A stretch of 20,327 bases of DNA from Proteobacteria bacterium SG_bin5 (GCA_002083475.1 LWDI01000049.1:1-20327); one strand, 5' to 3'; shown: positions 1 to 8,158, counted from the stretch's first letter. Numbers and translations are program-made. The notes: a model not told the origin generated them from the sequence alone.

Positions 1-209
1 GTGCCGGTCGGCGGCGCGCTGCCGCCCGAGGGGCCGCACGCCGCGAGCGCCCCGGTCGCCGCGAGCGCGATCAGGCTCGCGGTCGAGGGTAAGGGCGCCG
101 CCGCCTTGGGCGCCGCTTCCCGGGGCGCCTCCATCTCGGGCGCCCCCATCTCGGGCGCCCCCATCTCGGGCGCCCCGCCAGGCCGATCCCGCACCGCTGA
201 TTCGGTCAT
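1..209 (-). CDS. Probable lipoprotein, N-terminal part (cut by window edge)
   Basis: The first 69 residues of a minus-strand gene running off the left end. The start is one of two adjacent ATG codons (212 or 209); I chose 209 because GGGGGAG on the minus strand ends 7 bases upstream of it. Residues 13-27 contain the pentapeptide GAPEM three times in tandem, then an Ala/Pro-rich stretch, then a hydrophobic segment (about 44-57) ending in the lipobox-like LAAC with Cys58, followed by a Gly/Ser/Pro linker. A hydrophobic lipobox placed this far from the start is unusual. It could mean a longer cytoplasmic N-region or a start further in. Sphingomonad DUF1800-family proteins often begin with a similar hydrophobic, cysteine-ending leader, but no DUF1800 domain is visible here, so the function is unknown. 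Confidence 0.6.
   Translation of the reverse strand, partial: MTESAVRDRPGGAPEMGAPEMGAPEMEAPREAAPKAAAPLPSTASLIALAATGALAACGPSGGSAPPTG
131..175. repeat. 15-bp tandem repeat, three copies, in frame
   Basis: Three perfect copies of the 15-mer CCATCTCGGGCGCCC. On the minus strand they encode the repeated pentapeptide GAPEM in the N-terminal region of the lipoprotein-like gene. Because the unit is a multiple of three, copy-number change would keep the frame. Confidence 0.9.
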
Positions 210-322
210 CATTCCGCTCCCCCAACGATGAGGATATGCGCGGTATCGCGAAGCAGCAATGATCGAGATCGGCTAAACCCGCCTTCACCGTAAATTCGCG
301 ACCGATCGCGCGCCGCGCGCGA

Positions 323-3169
323 TCAGCCGCAGCGGGGGCGCGCGCTCGCGAGCAAGGCGGCGCGCCCGGCGCGCAGATCGGCGCCGCTGCGCCCCGGCTC
401 GGGCCCGACCCCGAGCCCCGCCCAGAGCGCGGCGTTGAAGCGATCGGTGTCGAGCCGGTCTTCGGCGCGGAATTCCTGCCCCGCCATCGCCGCCGCCCAA
501 TAATCGGCGGTCCGCAAGCCGCAGGCGCCGTCGCTCGCCTCGGCGAAGGCTTGCGCGGGGATCGGCAATTGGGTGGTGCGCAGCACCGCCGCCGGCCGCG
601 CCGTGAAGCGCCAGTCGCGCTGGGTTAGATCGAACACATCGGCCATCGGCACCGCGAGCGCGTCGTTCAGCCCGAGCGGCTTCAACCCCAGCACCGCGCC
701 GATCGTGCGCAGCAGATGCACGGTGGTATAGCGCGTCGAGACCAGCGCCTTTTGCTTCACATAAGGCCCGACGACGAAAGCGATCGAGCGGCGCGCGTCG
801 ACATGGTCCTGGCCGTTTTGGGCATCGTCCTCGATCACGAAGACCAGCGTGTCGGCGGCGAAGCGGCTCTTCGAAATGCGCTCGATCACGCGGCCGACGG
901 CATAATCATTGTCGGCCATTTGCGTCTCGACCGTGTTCACCCCGTCGATCGCGTCCTTGAAATCGCCGAAATGGTCGCCGCCCAGCCGCAATAGGGTGAG
1001 CTGGGGCATCTGGCCCTTGGCGTCTTGCTCGGCGAATTCGCGCAGCCATTCCTCGGCGCGCCAATGATCGGGCACGCGCATGTCGAAGCCGCGGAAATAA
1101 GGGTCCGACAGCGGCGCGAGCGCGCGGTCCGCCGCCTGGAAGATCACGCGCTTTTCCTTGAAAGGCTCGCGCACCAGCGCGTCGCCCGCATTGTTGCGAT
1201 CGTCGAGCACCGCGCTGGAGAAACCGTAGTTGCGCACCGAAAGCCCGGCCTTCAGCGCCGCGTTCCAGATATAGCCCGCGCCTTGCTCGGCGGCGTCGTC
1301 GCCATCGCCATCGGGCGCGGTGACGAGCGCGGGGCCGGGGAGCACATCGGGGTCGGCGCTCGCCTTGGGGTTCACCCGCGCGCGCTCGGCGGGGGTGAGG
1401 CGCGTCGCGATATTGCGGTCGAGCTGTTCGGATTCATAGGAAAGCCCGCGCCCGGCGTAATTCACCGGCGCGGTCTTCTCCATGAGGTCGGTGGTGCGCG
1501 CGGCGGTGGTCCAGGTCCAGCCGGTCGAGCTTTGCTCGCCGCTGTCGTAGAAATTGTCGAGCGTCACGAATTGGCGCGCGAGCGCGTGGTGATTGGGGCT
1601 CAGCCGCTCGCCCAGGATCGCGAGGCGCGGATCGCCATTGCCGATTTCGAGATCGCCGAGCACCTGATCGTAAGTGCGGTTTTCCTTCACGATGAAAACG
1701 ACGTGGCGGATGCGCGCGCGCAGCTTCGCCATCACCGCCTCCGCCCGGGCGCGCGCGGCGCGGTCGTTGAGCCCGAGATTGGCCGCCGCCTGGAGCGTCG
1801 TCGCGGCGAGCGTTCGCGGGGAGGGGGCGGGGAATTGCAGCAGCCCGGCCTTTTCGAGCTGGAAGATATATTGGTTCGCCGCGCCACAGGCGGTCGGCTG
1901 CGCCTGCACGGTCGCGACCTTGGGCGGGCAGCCGAGCGGGTTCGGCCCCGGCGGGCTCTTGCGATTGGCGACGAACAGCCGCCGCCCGTCGCGGCTCGCG
2001 GCGACGGCTGAGGGATACCAGCCGGTCGGCACCAGCCCGAGCACGCGCGCTTCGTCGTCCCCCGGCGCGACCAGCGCGGCGCTGTTGCCGCCGCCATAGC
2101 TCACCAGCAGCCGACCGTCGGGGAGCAGCGCGAGGCCATTGGGGTTGAGCCCCTTGCCCGGGGTCGCGCCCAGGCTGTCGGGCAGGCCGAGCCGGGGCTC
2201 GCCGCCGAGCTTGCGCGCCTTCACATCGACGATGGCAAGGCGATCGTCATTATCCTCGACGGCGTAAAGCCGCCCGCGCGCGGCATCATGGAGAAGCGTG
2301 GTCGGCTCGCCGATGGTGGGCAAGCGGGTGGTGACGCGGACGCCGGTGTCGCTCACCGCGAGCGCGATCAACTCGCGGTCGCGCGGCGCCGAGACCCAAG
2401 CCTCGCCCGCGCCGGTGAACACGACGCCGAAGGGATAGCTGCCACCGGCCGTGCCGCTGCGCGCCGGGTCGATCTTGCCCGGGCGCAGATCCTGCTCGGC
2501 GATCACCTGGCGGGTGCCGAGATCGATCAGGCTGACCGAGTCGTTGTAATAATTGGCGACCAGCGCGCGTTTGCCATCGGGGGCGAAGGCCACGCCCGCC
2601 GCTTGCGGCTGGACGCCCGCGCCATTGCCCGTCTTGTGCCCGAGCGCGATGGGCGCGCCATCGGCGGCGAAGCGCGCCCCTTGCAGACTGAACAGGTGGA
2701 GCTTGTCGTCGACCCCGCCGCCCACGGCGAAGCGCGCGCCATCGGGCGCCCAGGCGATGCCGCCGAAGCTGTTGGGCACGGTGAGCGTCTGCTCATGCAC
2801 CGCCCCCGCCGCGCCCACGCGGTAGAGCAGCACATATTGCTGCGACACCGCCAGGTCGAGCTTGCCGTCGGTGCCGTTATAGCGGTTGAACCCGCTCGTC
2901 AGGATCGCGAGCCACGTGCCATCGGGCGAGAGCGCCATCGCCGATGCGCCGTCCGCCACATAATCGGGCTTGGGGCCGCCGCGTGTTACGAGCGGCTCGA
3001 ACCGCGCGCCCGGCGCGGCGAGCGGGGTGATGCGCTGCCCGGTTGGGAGCGGGGTGGCGCCGGGGGCGTGCGCGATGCGCTTGGCGGGCGCCGGCGTGGC
3101 GGGGGAAGGCGGGGCGAGCGCCGCCAGCGCGACGAGCGAACAAGTGAGCGGCCTCAGGCGCTTGAGCAT
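323..3169 (-). CDS. Bifunctional YncE-like beta-propeller / phosphoesterase-family protein
   Basis: A 948-residue exported protein. The ATG at 3169 is chosen because GGGGGAC precedes it and a signal peptide follows directly (residues 1 to about 25, KRLRP then a hydrophobic core). Residues about 65-400 carry repeated beta-propeller strands of the type ALSPDGTWLAIL, IAWAPDGARFAVG, VAFAPDGKRALVAN and LLPDGRLLVSYGG, as in YncE/WD40-like proteins. Residues about 485-850 form a phosphoesterase (alkaline phosphatase superfamily) domain: VVFIVKENRTYDQVLGD (490-506), NFYDSGEQSSTGW (539-551), GGDHFGDF (730-737) and VIEDDAQNGQDHVDA (778-792), consistent with metal-binding Asp/His/Glu residues. The architecture matches proteins annotated as bifunctional YncE/alkaline phosphatase family. 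The natural substrate is not known; phosphate-ester or phospholipid hydrolysis in the periplasm is inferred. The lipoprotein-like gene lies 113 bp downstream on the same strand. Confidence 0.9.
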   Translation of the reverse strand: MLKRLRPLTCSLVALAALAPPSPATPAPAKRIAHAPGATPLPTGQRITPLAAPGARFEPLVTRGGPKPDYVADGASAMALSPDGTWLAILTSGFNRYNGTDGKLDLAVSQQYVLLYRVGAAGAVHEQTLTVPNSFGGIAWAPDGARFAVGGGVDDKLHLFSLQGARFAADGAPIALGHKTGNGAGVQPQAAGVAFAPDGKRALVANYYNDSVSLIDLGTRQVIAEQDLRPGKIDPARSGTAGGSYPFGVVFTGAGEAWVSAPRDRELIALAVSDTGVRVTTRLPTIGEPTTLLHDAARGRLYAVEDNDDRLAIVDVKARKLGGEPRLGLPDSLGATPGKGLNPNGLALLPDGRLLVSYGGGNSAALVAPGDDEARVLGLVPTGWYPSAVAASRDGRRLFVANRKSPPGPNPLGCPPKVATVQAQPTACGAANQYIFQLEKAGLLQFPAPSPRTLAATTLQAAANLGLNDRAARARAEAVMAKLRARIRHVVFIVKENRTYDQVLGDLEIGNGDPRLAILGERLSPNHHALARQFVTLDNFYDSGEQSSTGWTWTTAARTTDLMEKTAPVNYAGRGLSYESEQLDRNIATRLTPAERARVNPKASADPDVLPGPALVTAPDGDGDDAAEQGAGYIWNAALKAGLSVRNYGFSSAVLDDRNNAGDALVREPFKEKRVIFQAADRALAPLSDPYFRGFDMRVPDHWRAEEWLREFAEQDAKGQMPQLTLLRLGGDHFGDFKDAIDGVNTVETQMADNDYAVGRVIERISKSRFAADTLVFVIEDDAQNGQDHVDARRSIAFVVGPYVKQKALVSTRYTTVHLLRTIGAVLGLKPLGLNDALAVPMADVFDLTQRDWRFTARPAAVLRTTQLPIPAQAFAEASDGACGLRTADYWAAAMAGQEFRAEDRLDTDRFNAALWAGLGVGPEPGRSGADLRAGRAALLASARPRCG

Positions 3170-3399
3170 CGGTCGTCCCCCACGAAAATCAGTGGCGCCA
3201 TAGCTCTGGCGCCGCCCCGGAGTCCAGCCGAGGCGCGCGGTCGCGACCATGGCGATGCCCGCGCTAGGTTCCCGGGCGCGGCGACCGGCCTCGTGTTGAA
3301 AGCGTAACAAGATCAGTCGCTTGCTGGACTTTCCTCGCGCGGCGTTAACCAATTGGCGAGGGGCGGCCGCTAGACCGGCGCGGGCGGGAGACCAATTCG

Positions 3400-3786
3400 A
3401 TGCTGCAACTTTGCTATATCAGCACCGCACGCCCCGGGGTCGATCGCGCAGCGATCGAGGCGATCCTCGCCGCCTCGCGCCGCAACAACGCCGCCGCGCA
3501 CGTCTCGGGCGTGCTGCTCTACAACGGCAAGCGCTTCCTGCAATTGCTCGAGGGGCCAGAGGCGGCGGTGCGCGCGACTTTCGCCCGGATCGGCGCCGAC
3601 CCGCGCCATTTCGCGCTCGTCAAGCTCAGCGAACACGCGGTCGACGCGCGCGAATTCGGCGCTTGGGACATGGCTTATGAAACGCTGCTGCTCGATCGCG
3701 CCGGCGTGCGCGACCGGATCGAGCAATTGACGCGCGGCGCCTCGGCCAATCTCCGCTCGCTGTTCACCAGCTACGCGGCCATTTAA
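3400..3786 (+). CDS. Short BLUF-domain blue-light photoreceptor
   Basis: A 128-residue single-domain BLUF protein, which would bind FAD and sense blue light through hydrogen-bond rearrangement around the flavin. The key family residues are visible: Tyr6 in LCYIS, an Asn at 29 or 30 in the RRNN segment, Gln48 in FLQLLEG, and the Trp89/Met91 pair in FGAWDMAY. The C-terminal 30 residues are probably the capping helices; no effector domain (EAL, GGDEF or cyclase) is fused, so output must be through a protein partner. The start has GGGAG 9 bases upstream. The gene is divergent from the phosphoesterase gene and convergent with the TonB receptor gene. No known BLUF partner lies next to it. Confidence 0.93.
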   Translation: MLQLCYISTARPGVDRAAIEAILAASRRNNAAAHVSGVLLYNGKRFLQLLEGPEAAVRATFARIGADPRHFALVKLSEHAVDAREFGAWDMAYETLLLDRAGVRDRIEQLTRGASANLRSLFTSYAAI

Positions 3787-3793
3787 ACGCACC

Positions 3794-3823
3794 AGCGCCC
3801 CCGCCACGCGCGGCGGGGGCGCT
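3794..3823. terminator. Bidirectional terminator-like hairpin
   Basis: A perfect 12-bp stem (AGCGCCCCCGCC with its complement) and a 6-base loop lie between the convergent BLUF and TonB-receptor genes. There is no clear T-run on either side, so either it terminates weakly in both directions or it protects the two 3' ends. Confidence 0.7.
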
Positions 3824-3828
3824 CATGC

Positions 3829-6117
3829 TCAATATTTGAAGCCGACCTCGAAGCCGACGATGCGCGGCTCGTTGACGAAGCCGGTCAAGTTGTTGAAGTC
3901 GATGCCGCCCGTCGCCGCCACCATATCGGTGATGTTACGCGCGAAGGCGGCCAGATCCCAGCGGCCCTTGCGATAGCCCAGGCGCGCGCCGCCTTCGAGC
4001 TGGTAATTGCTGCTGAACTCGACCGAATTATACAGGAAGAACTGGATGCGCGAGCGATAGGCCCAGTCGGTGAGCCCATAAATCTCGCCGCCCTGGAACG
4101 GCACCGAATAGCGCGCGGTCCAATTGGCGATCCACTTGGGCGCCTGCGGCAGCGCGTTGCCGTTGATCGAATAAATCCCCGGCGCGCCGGGGCGCTGCGG
4201 GTTGAGCACGGTGCACGGCGCCGCGCAGCCCGCGACGAACAAATTGGGATCGTTGATCCGCGTGTCGTTCAAGCTGACCGAGGCGGTGACGAAGAAGCGC
4301 GGCGCGGGCGTCGCCTCGAGCTCGGCCTCCAACCCCGATCCTTCGACGTTGCGCGCGTTGAGCAAGGTCGTGAAGTTCGAGGTGCCGCCGACGGCGGTGA
4401 GCTGCAGATCGTCGGTCGTGAAGTAGAAGCCGTTGATGTTGAAGCGCAGCTTGTTGTTGAAGAAGCTCGACTTGAAGCCGCCCTCGTACGACATCGTCCG
4501 TTCGTCGCGCGCGACCGAGATCGTGCGGCCGAACGTCAACCGACCCTGAACCGAGGGCGCGCGATAGCCACGCGCGACGCGGGCGTAGAAATTGATGTCG
4601 TTGGTGAGCTTCTGCGTCAGGCTCACGTCCCAAGTGACGATGTCGCTGCCGACATTGGCGCGCTGATCGGGCACCGGCCCGCCGAAGCCCAGGAACGCCG
4701 GGCGGGTATCGACCGGGCGCGCGGCGACGAAATTGCGCGCGTCATTATTGTAGCGCAGGCCGCCGCGCAGCGTGAGGCCGAAGGGGAAGCGATAATTGGC
4801 CGAGCCGAAAAAGCCATAAGCCTCGCTGCCCTGGCGCTGGGTGGCGACCGCGTCGGGCGTTAGATCGGTGGGGGTGCCGAAATCGAAGGATTGGATGCGC
4901 AGCTTTTCGTTGAAGTAGAAAAAGCCCGCCTGATAGTTGAACCGCCCGCCCAAGGTCGAGGCGATGCGCAGTTCCTGGGTGAATTGATCGAGGTTCGGCA
5001 CATCGTCTTGCGATTGCGCCGAGAAGGGGATGAAGCCCGGGCCGAAGGGCGGGGCGAAGGCGTTGCCGAAGCCGCCGTCGATATCGCCCCGGCTCGCGAG
5101 ATTGCCGTTCCAATAAGCGGTCACCGAGGTGAGGGTGACGGGGCCGAAGTCATAATCCACCGTCAGCCCGACATTGTAGTTGCGCAGCCGCTGGAAATTG
5201 ATCCCGTCGATCGCGACTTGATCGCGACGGAAAGGGGTGTTCGGCCCGCCGAGCCCGATCAGCCGGTTGCTGCCGGTCGCGAAGGCGTTGCCGCGGAACA
5301 GGCGCGCGGTGCCGTCGAGCACGCGCCACTGGCCGGTCAGCCGCAGGGTGAGCGGCGCGCTCGGCTGCCATTGCAGCTGGACGCGGCCGGCCCAATCGTC
5401 GAACCCTTCCAGATCGCCGCGGCGCGGGGTCTGGAGATTGTCCACCCAATCCGAACGATGCTGATAAAGCGTCGAGAAGCGCGCCGAGAGGGTGTCGGTG
5501 AGCTTCACCGTCGCCGCGCCCTCGAAATTCACGCTATCATAGCTGCCATAGCTCGCGCGGAAATAGCCGCCCGGCTCGTCGGGGCGGACGGTGCTGAACT
5601 TGACGATGCCCGCAGGCGTATTGCGGCCGAACAAAGTGCCTTGCGGACCGCGCAGCACTTCCAATTGCGACAGGTCGAAGATCGGAAAGCCCTTGATGAT
5701 CGGGTTTTCGAGCACGACGTCGTCATAGACGAGGCTCACCGGCTGCGAGGCGTTGAGGTCGAAATCGGTGTTGCCGAGGCCCCGGATATAGAAGCGCGGG
5801 AAAGCGCGGCCGAACGAGCTCTCGATGTTGAGGCTCGCGATGCGGCCCGAAAGCCCGCGAATGTCGCTGCCGCCCGCCTGGATCACCGAGAGATTCTCGC
5901 CGCTCAGCGCGCCGACCGAAAGCGGCACGTCCTTGCGATATTCGCGCCGGCGCTCGGCGCTCACGATCACGTCGGGCTGTTCTTCTTCGGCTGGCGCGGC
6001 GACCGGTGCGTCCTGCGCGGTGGCGGGCGCGTCCTGCGCCATGGCGACGGTGGGCGCGGCGAGGCCGCCGAACATCAGAGCAAGGCCGAGCGTCCAGCGG
6101 CTGGTCGTGTCGAGCAT
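3829..6117 (-). CDS. TonB-dependent outer-membrane receptor
   Basis: A 762-residue receptor expected to import a bound ligand through a 22-strand outer-membrane barrel using TonB energy. A signal peptide covers residues 1-27 (cleavage after AMA). A TonB-box-like DVIVSA sits at 49-54, the plug follows with FYIRGLGN (109-116) and the hallmark LEVLRGPQGTLFGRNTPAG (152-170), then the barrel, ending with a C-terminal aromatic residue (VGFKY). The start has AGGGGG 5 bases upstream. A loop late in the barrel contains CAAPC, probably an extracellular disulfide. The ligand cannot be read from the sequence: neighbours are a BLUF protein and a SWIB protein, with no transporter, sigma/anti-sigma or catabolic genes nearby. 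Length and plug sequence resemble the large sphingomonad receptor families rather than a classic siderophore receptor. Confidence 0.93.
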   Translation of the reverse strand: MLDTTSRWTLGLALMFGGLAAPTVAMAQDAPATAQDAPVAAPAEEEQPDVIVSAERRREYRKDVPLSVGALSGENLSVIQAGGSDIRGLSGRIASLNIESSFGRAFPRFYIRGLGNTDFDLNASQPVSLVYDDVVLENPIIKGFPIFDLSQLEVLRGPQGTLFGRNTPAGIVKFSTVRPDEPGGYFRASYGSYDSVNFEGAATVKLTDTLSARFSTLYQHRSDWVDNLQTPRRGDLEGFDDWAGRVQLQWQPSAPLTLRLTGQWRVLDGTARLFRGNAFATGSNRLIGLGGPNTPFRRDQVAIDGINFQRLRNYNVGLTVDYDFGPVTLTSVTAYWNGNLASRGDIDGGFGNAFAPPFGPGFIPFSAQSQDDVPNLDQFTQELRIASTLGGRFNYQAGFFYFNEKLRIQSFDFGTPTDLTPDAVATQRQGSEAYGFFGSANYRFPFGLTLRGGLRYNNDARNFVAARPVDTRPAFLGFGGPVPDQRANVGSDIVTWDVSLTQKLTNDINFYARVARGYRAPSVQGRLTFGRTISVARDERTMSYEGGFKSSFFNNKLRFNINGFYFTTDDLQLTAVGGTSNFTTLLNARNVEGSGLEAELEATPAPRFFVTASVSLNDTRINDPNLFVAGCAAPCTVLNPQRPGAPGIYSINGNALPQAPKWIANWTARYSVPFQGGEIYGLTDWAYRSRIQFFLYNSVEFSSNYQLEGGARLGYRKGRWDLAAFARNITDMVAATGGIDFNNLTGFVNEPRIVGFEVGFKY

Positions 6118-6320
6118 AGAATCCCCCTGGGGCGCGGGTCACGCGCATTACATTTGCGTTAAAATCGCGCCCTGTTCCTTCCCCCGGGCGCGGTCAAGCG
6201 CCTAGGAGCGACCGCGTAACATTTTGGTTAAGGCGTAGCGCGCCGACCACACCGTGGTTTTTCGATTAGGGGTTTCTACGGAAGCGCCCGCGTTGGTGGA
6301 CCGCGCCAGGCGAACGGGCG

Positions 6321-6384
6321 AAGAGGCGAGGGGGCGAAGAGGCGAGGGGGCGAAGAGGCGAGGGGGCGAAGAGGCGAGGGGGCG
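6321..6384. repeat. 16-bp minisatellite, four perfect copies
   Basis: Four identical tandem copies of AAGAGGCGAGGGGGCG, preceded by a degenerate copy (GAACGGGCG). It lies in the 293-bp gap between the TonB receptor start (6117) and the SWIB stop (6411). The unit is not a multiple of three and the strand is purine-rich. No convincing gene overlaps it. The rest of the gap holds the receptor leader; I see no clear promoter motif. Confidence 0.9.
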
Positions 6385-6410
6385 TCGCCGCCGCCCTCGC
6401 CGGCCCATGC

Positions 6411-6689
6411 TCAGGCCTTCACATGCGCCGAAATATGCTTGTTCATCTCGAACATCGTCGCCGACTTTTTGCCGAAGATCTTCTCCAGCTTCTCGTCGGC
6501 CAGGATTTCGCGCTTGTTCTCCGGGTTCTGGAGATTGTGCGCCTTGATATACTCCCAAACCTTGCTCACCACCTCGCTGCGCGGCAGCTTGTCGGCGCCG
6601 ACGATCGCGGCGAGATCGGCCGACGGGGTGACGGGAGCATGGATGCCGCCCGTCTTGGGCGCATCGCTGGCTTTCTTTTCCTTTGCCAT
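6411..6689 (-). CDS. SWIB/MDM2-fold domain protein
   Basis: A 92-residue protein consisting almost entirely of a SWIB domain (about 17-90). Typical features are the start of the domain at ADLAAIVG, KLPRSEVVSKVWEYIKAHNLQNPENKREI-type helices (the WEYIK-NLQ-P-K pattern around 45-60) and the end motif IFGKKSATMFEMNKHI. Residues 1-12 are a lysine-rich tail. SWIB domains are common in eukaryotic chromatin remodellers. Small stand-alone versions occur in Chlamydia and many alphaproteobacteria, where the role is unclear but DNA or nucleoid association is suspected. The ribosome-binding site is AAGGAAGG. It lies 46 bp downstream of the DUF2945 gene on the same strand. Confidence 0.92.
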   Translation of the reverse strand: MAKEKKASDAPKTGGIHAPVTPSADLAAIVGADKLPRSEVVSKVWEYIKAHNLQNPENKREILADEKLEKIFGKKSATMFEMNKHISAHVKA

Positions 6690-6705
6690 AGGTTCCTTCC
6701 TTGGA

Positions 6706-6729
6706 CGGGGCGGCAGCCGCGCCGCCCCG
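6706..6729. other. GC-rich hairpin between two minus-strand genes
   Basis: A 9-bp stem (CGGGGCGGC with its complement) and 6-base loop in the 46-bp gap between the DUF2945 stop and the SWIB start. No T-run follows on the minus strand, so it is more likely an mRNA-stability or partial attenuation element than a full terminator. Confidence 0.4.
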
Positions 6730-6735
6730 ACAGAC

Positions 6736-6942
6736 TCACGCCTTGTTCAGCGCGTCCCTCTTGTGCGCCGCTTGGCCGCCCTTGTCACTCTCCACGATAT
6801 ATTGCGGATCGTCTTTCGACGCGGCGACCTTGTGCCCCTTGATCCGGGTGGGGCTGGTCTGTTTCTTCACCACCTTGCCATGCGCGGTGCCGCCATGGCT
6901 GCGCCAGGTGACTTGGTCGCCCTTCTTCAAATCGTCGCTCAT
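6736..6942 (-). CDS. DUF2945 (hypervirulence-associated TUDOR-domain) protein
   Basis: A 68-residue basic protein of the DUF2945/HVA1 TUDOR-like family: KKGDQVTWRSHGGTAHGKVV (6-25) is the characteristic SH3/Tudor-like barrel start, followed by HKVAASKDDPQYIVESDK and a C-terminal AAHKRDALNK. The start is supported by a consensus AGGAGG 7 bases upstream. The molecular function is not established. Its neighbour is a SWIB protein, and both families are eukaryote-like small folds. The gene is divergent from the formaldehyde operon, with 91 bp between start codons. Confidence 0.9.
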   Translation of the reverse strand: MSDDLKKGDQVTWRSHGGTAHGKVVKKQTSPTRIKGHKVAASKDDPQYIVESDKGGQAAHKRDALNKA

Positions 6943-7033
6943 CGCGCGCCTCCTGCGTCGCCCGCCCCCGACGCCAAGCCTTGGCGGCGGCGAAGGTTGC
7001 GCCTAATCGGGCGGCGAAAGGAGTTGCTTCCCC

Positions 7034-8146
7034 ATGAAAACCCGCGCCGCCGTCGCCTTCGAGGCGAAACGCCCGCTCGAGATCGTCGAACTCGATCTGG
7101 AAGGCCCCAAGCCGGGCGAGGTGCTGGTCGAGATCAAGGCGACCGGCATCTGCCATACCGATGCTTATACGCTCGACGGGCTCGACAGCGAGGGGTTGTT
7201 CCCGAGCGTCCTCGGCCATGAGGGCGCGGGGATCGTGCGCGAGGTGGGCGCCGGTGTCACCAGCGTCGCGCCGGGCGATCACGTCATCCCGCTCTACACC
7301 CCCGAATGCCGCCAGTGCAAAAGCTGCCTCAGCGGCAAGACCAACCTTTGCACCGCGATCCGCGCGACCCAGGGCAAGGGGCTGATGCCCGACGGCACGA
7401 CGCGCTTCAGCTACAGGGGCCAGCCCGTCTATCATTACATGGGCTGTTCGACCTTCTCGAACTTCACCGTCCTCCCCGAAATCGCGGTCGCGAAAATCCG
7501 CGAGGACGCGCCCTTCCAGACGAGCTGCTATATCGGCTGCGGGGTGACGACCGGAGTCGGCGCGGTGGTGAACACCGCGAAAGTGCGCCCGGGCGAGAAT
7601 GTCGTCGTGTTCGGCCTAGGCGGCATCGGGCTCAACGTGATCCAGGGCGCGAAGCTGTCGGGCGCGGGCGCGATCGTCGGCGTCGACATCAACCCGGCGC
7701 GCGAGGAATGGGGCCGGCGCTTCGGCATGACCGACTTCATCGACGCGCGCGGCAAATCGAGCGCGGAAGTGATCGCCGCCGTACAGGCGCTCACCGATGG
7801 CGGCGCCGACTATAGCTTCGATTGCACCGGCAATACCGAGGTGATGCGCCAGGCGCTCGAATGCTGCCACCGCGGCTGGGGCGAGAGCATCATCATCGGC
7901 GTGGCGGAGGCCGGCAAGGAGATCAGCACGCGCCCCTTCCAGCTGGTCACCGGTCGCGTCTGGAAAGGCACCGCGTTCGGCGGCGCGCGCGGCCGCACCG
8001 ACGTGCCCAAGATCGTCGATTGGTACATGCAGGGCAAGATCGCGATCGACCCGATGATCACCCATCTGCTCTCGCTCGACGAGATCAACAAGGCGTTCGA
8101 TCTGATGCACGCGGGCGAAAGCATTCGCTCGGTCGTGGTTTATTGA
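7034..8146 (+). CDS. frmA: S-(hydroxymethyl)glutathione dehydrogenase / class III alcohol dehydrogenase
   Basis: A 370-residue, full-length class III zinc alcohol dehydrogenase (also called adhC). It oxidises S-hydroxymethylglutathione, formed from formaldehyde and glutathione, to S-formylglutathione with NAD+. Catalytic-zinc ligands are Cys40, His62 (GHEGAG) and Cys169 (IGCGVTTG). Structural-zinc cysteines are 92, 95, 98 and 106. The NAD fold motif GLGGIG is at 194-199, and Arg124 in TTRFSYRG corresponds to the class III substrate-anchoring arginine. AAAGGAG lies about 10 bases before the ATG. It is the first gene of a three-gene operon, 12 bp before the VOC gene. Neither an FrmR-type repressor nor a regulator gene is adjacent, so regulation is unknown. 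Its GSNO reductase activity is known for the family. Confidence 0.97.
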   Translation: MKTRAAVAFEAKRPLEIVELDLEGPKPGEVLVEIKATGICHTDAYTLDGLDSEGLFPSVLGHEGAGIVREVGAGVTSVAPGDHVIPLYTPECRQCKSCLSGKTNLCTAIRATQGKGLMPDGTTRFSYRGQPVYHYMGCSTFSNFTVLPEIAVAKIREDAPFQTSCYIGCGVTTGVGAVVNTAKVRPGENVVVFGLGGIGLNVIQGAKLSGAGAIVGVDINPAREEWGRRFGMTDFIDARGKSSAEVIAAVQALTDGGADYSFDCTGNTEVMRQALECCHRGWGESIIIGVAEAGKEISTRPFQLVTGRVWKGTAFGGARGRTDVPKIVDWYMQGKIAIDPMITHLLSLDEINKAFDLMHAGESIRSVVVY

Positions 8147-8158
8147 GAGGAGCGGCGG

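Noticed and set aside
1025..3307. Two plus-strand frames of about 330 codons opposite the phosphoesterase gene
   Set aside because: Both are shadows of a gene whose propeller and phosphoesterase motifs are clear on the other strand.
3170..3352. N-terminal extension of the phosphoesterase gene to an upstream start
   Set aside because: The extension would put 61 residues before a proper signal peptide, and the ribosome-binding site fits the ATG at 3169.
4891..6162. Plus-strand open frame of over 400 codons opposite the first TonB receptor
   Set aside because: Antisense shadow created by GC-rich codon use; no ribosome-binding site or recognisable protein.
6321..6384. CRISPR-like array
   Set aside because: The copies are directly adjacent with no spacers and no cas genes are in the window.
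6202..6558. Minus-strand frame through the minisatellite giving a Pro/Ser/Leu-rich protein
   Set aside because: It overlaps the SWIB gene in another frame and mostly translates the tandem repeat; there is no homology.
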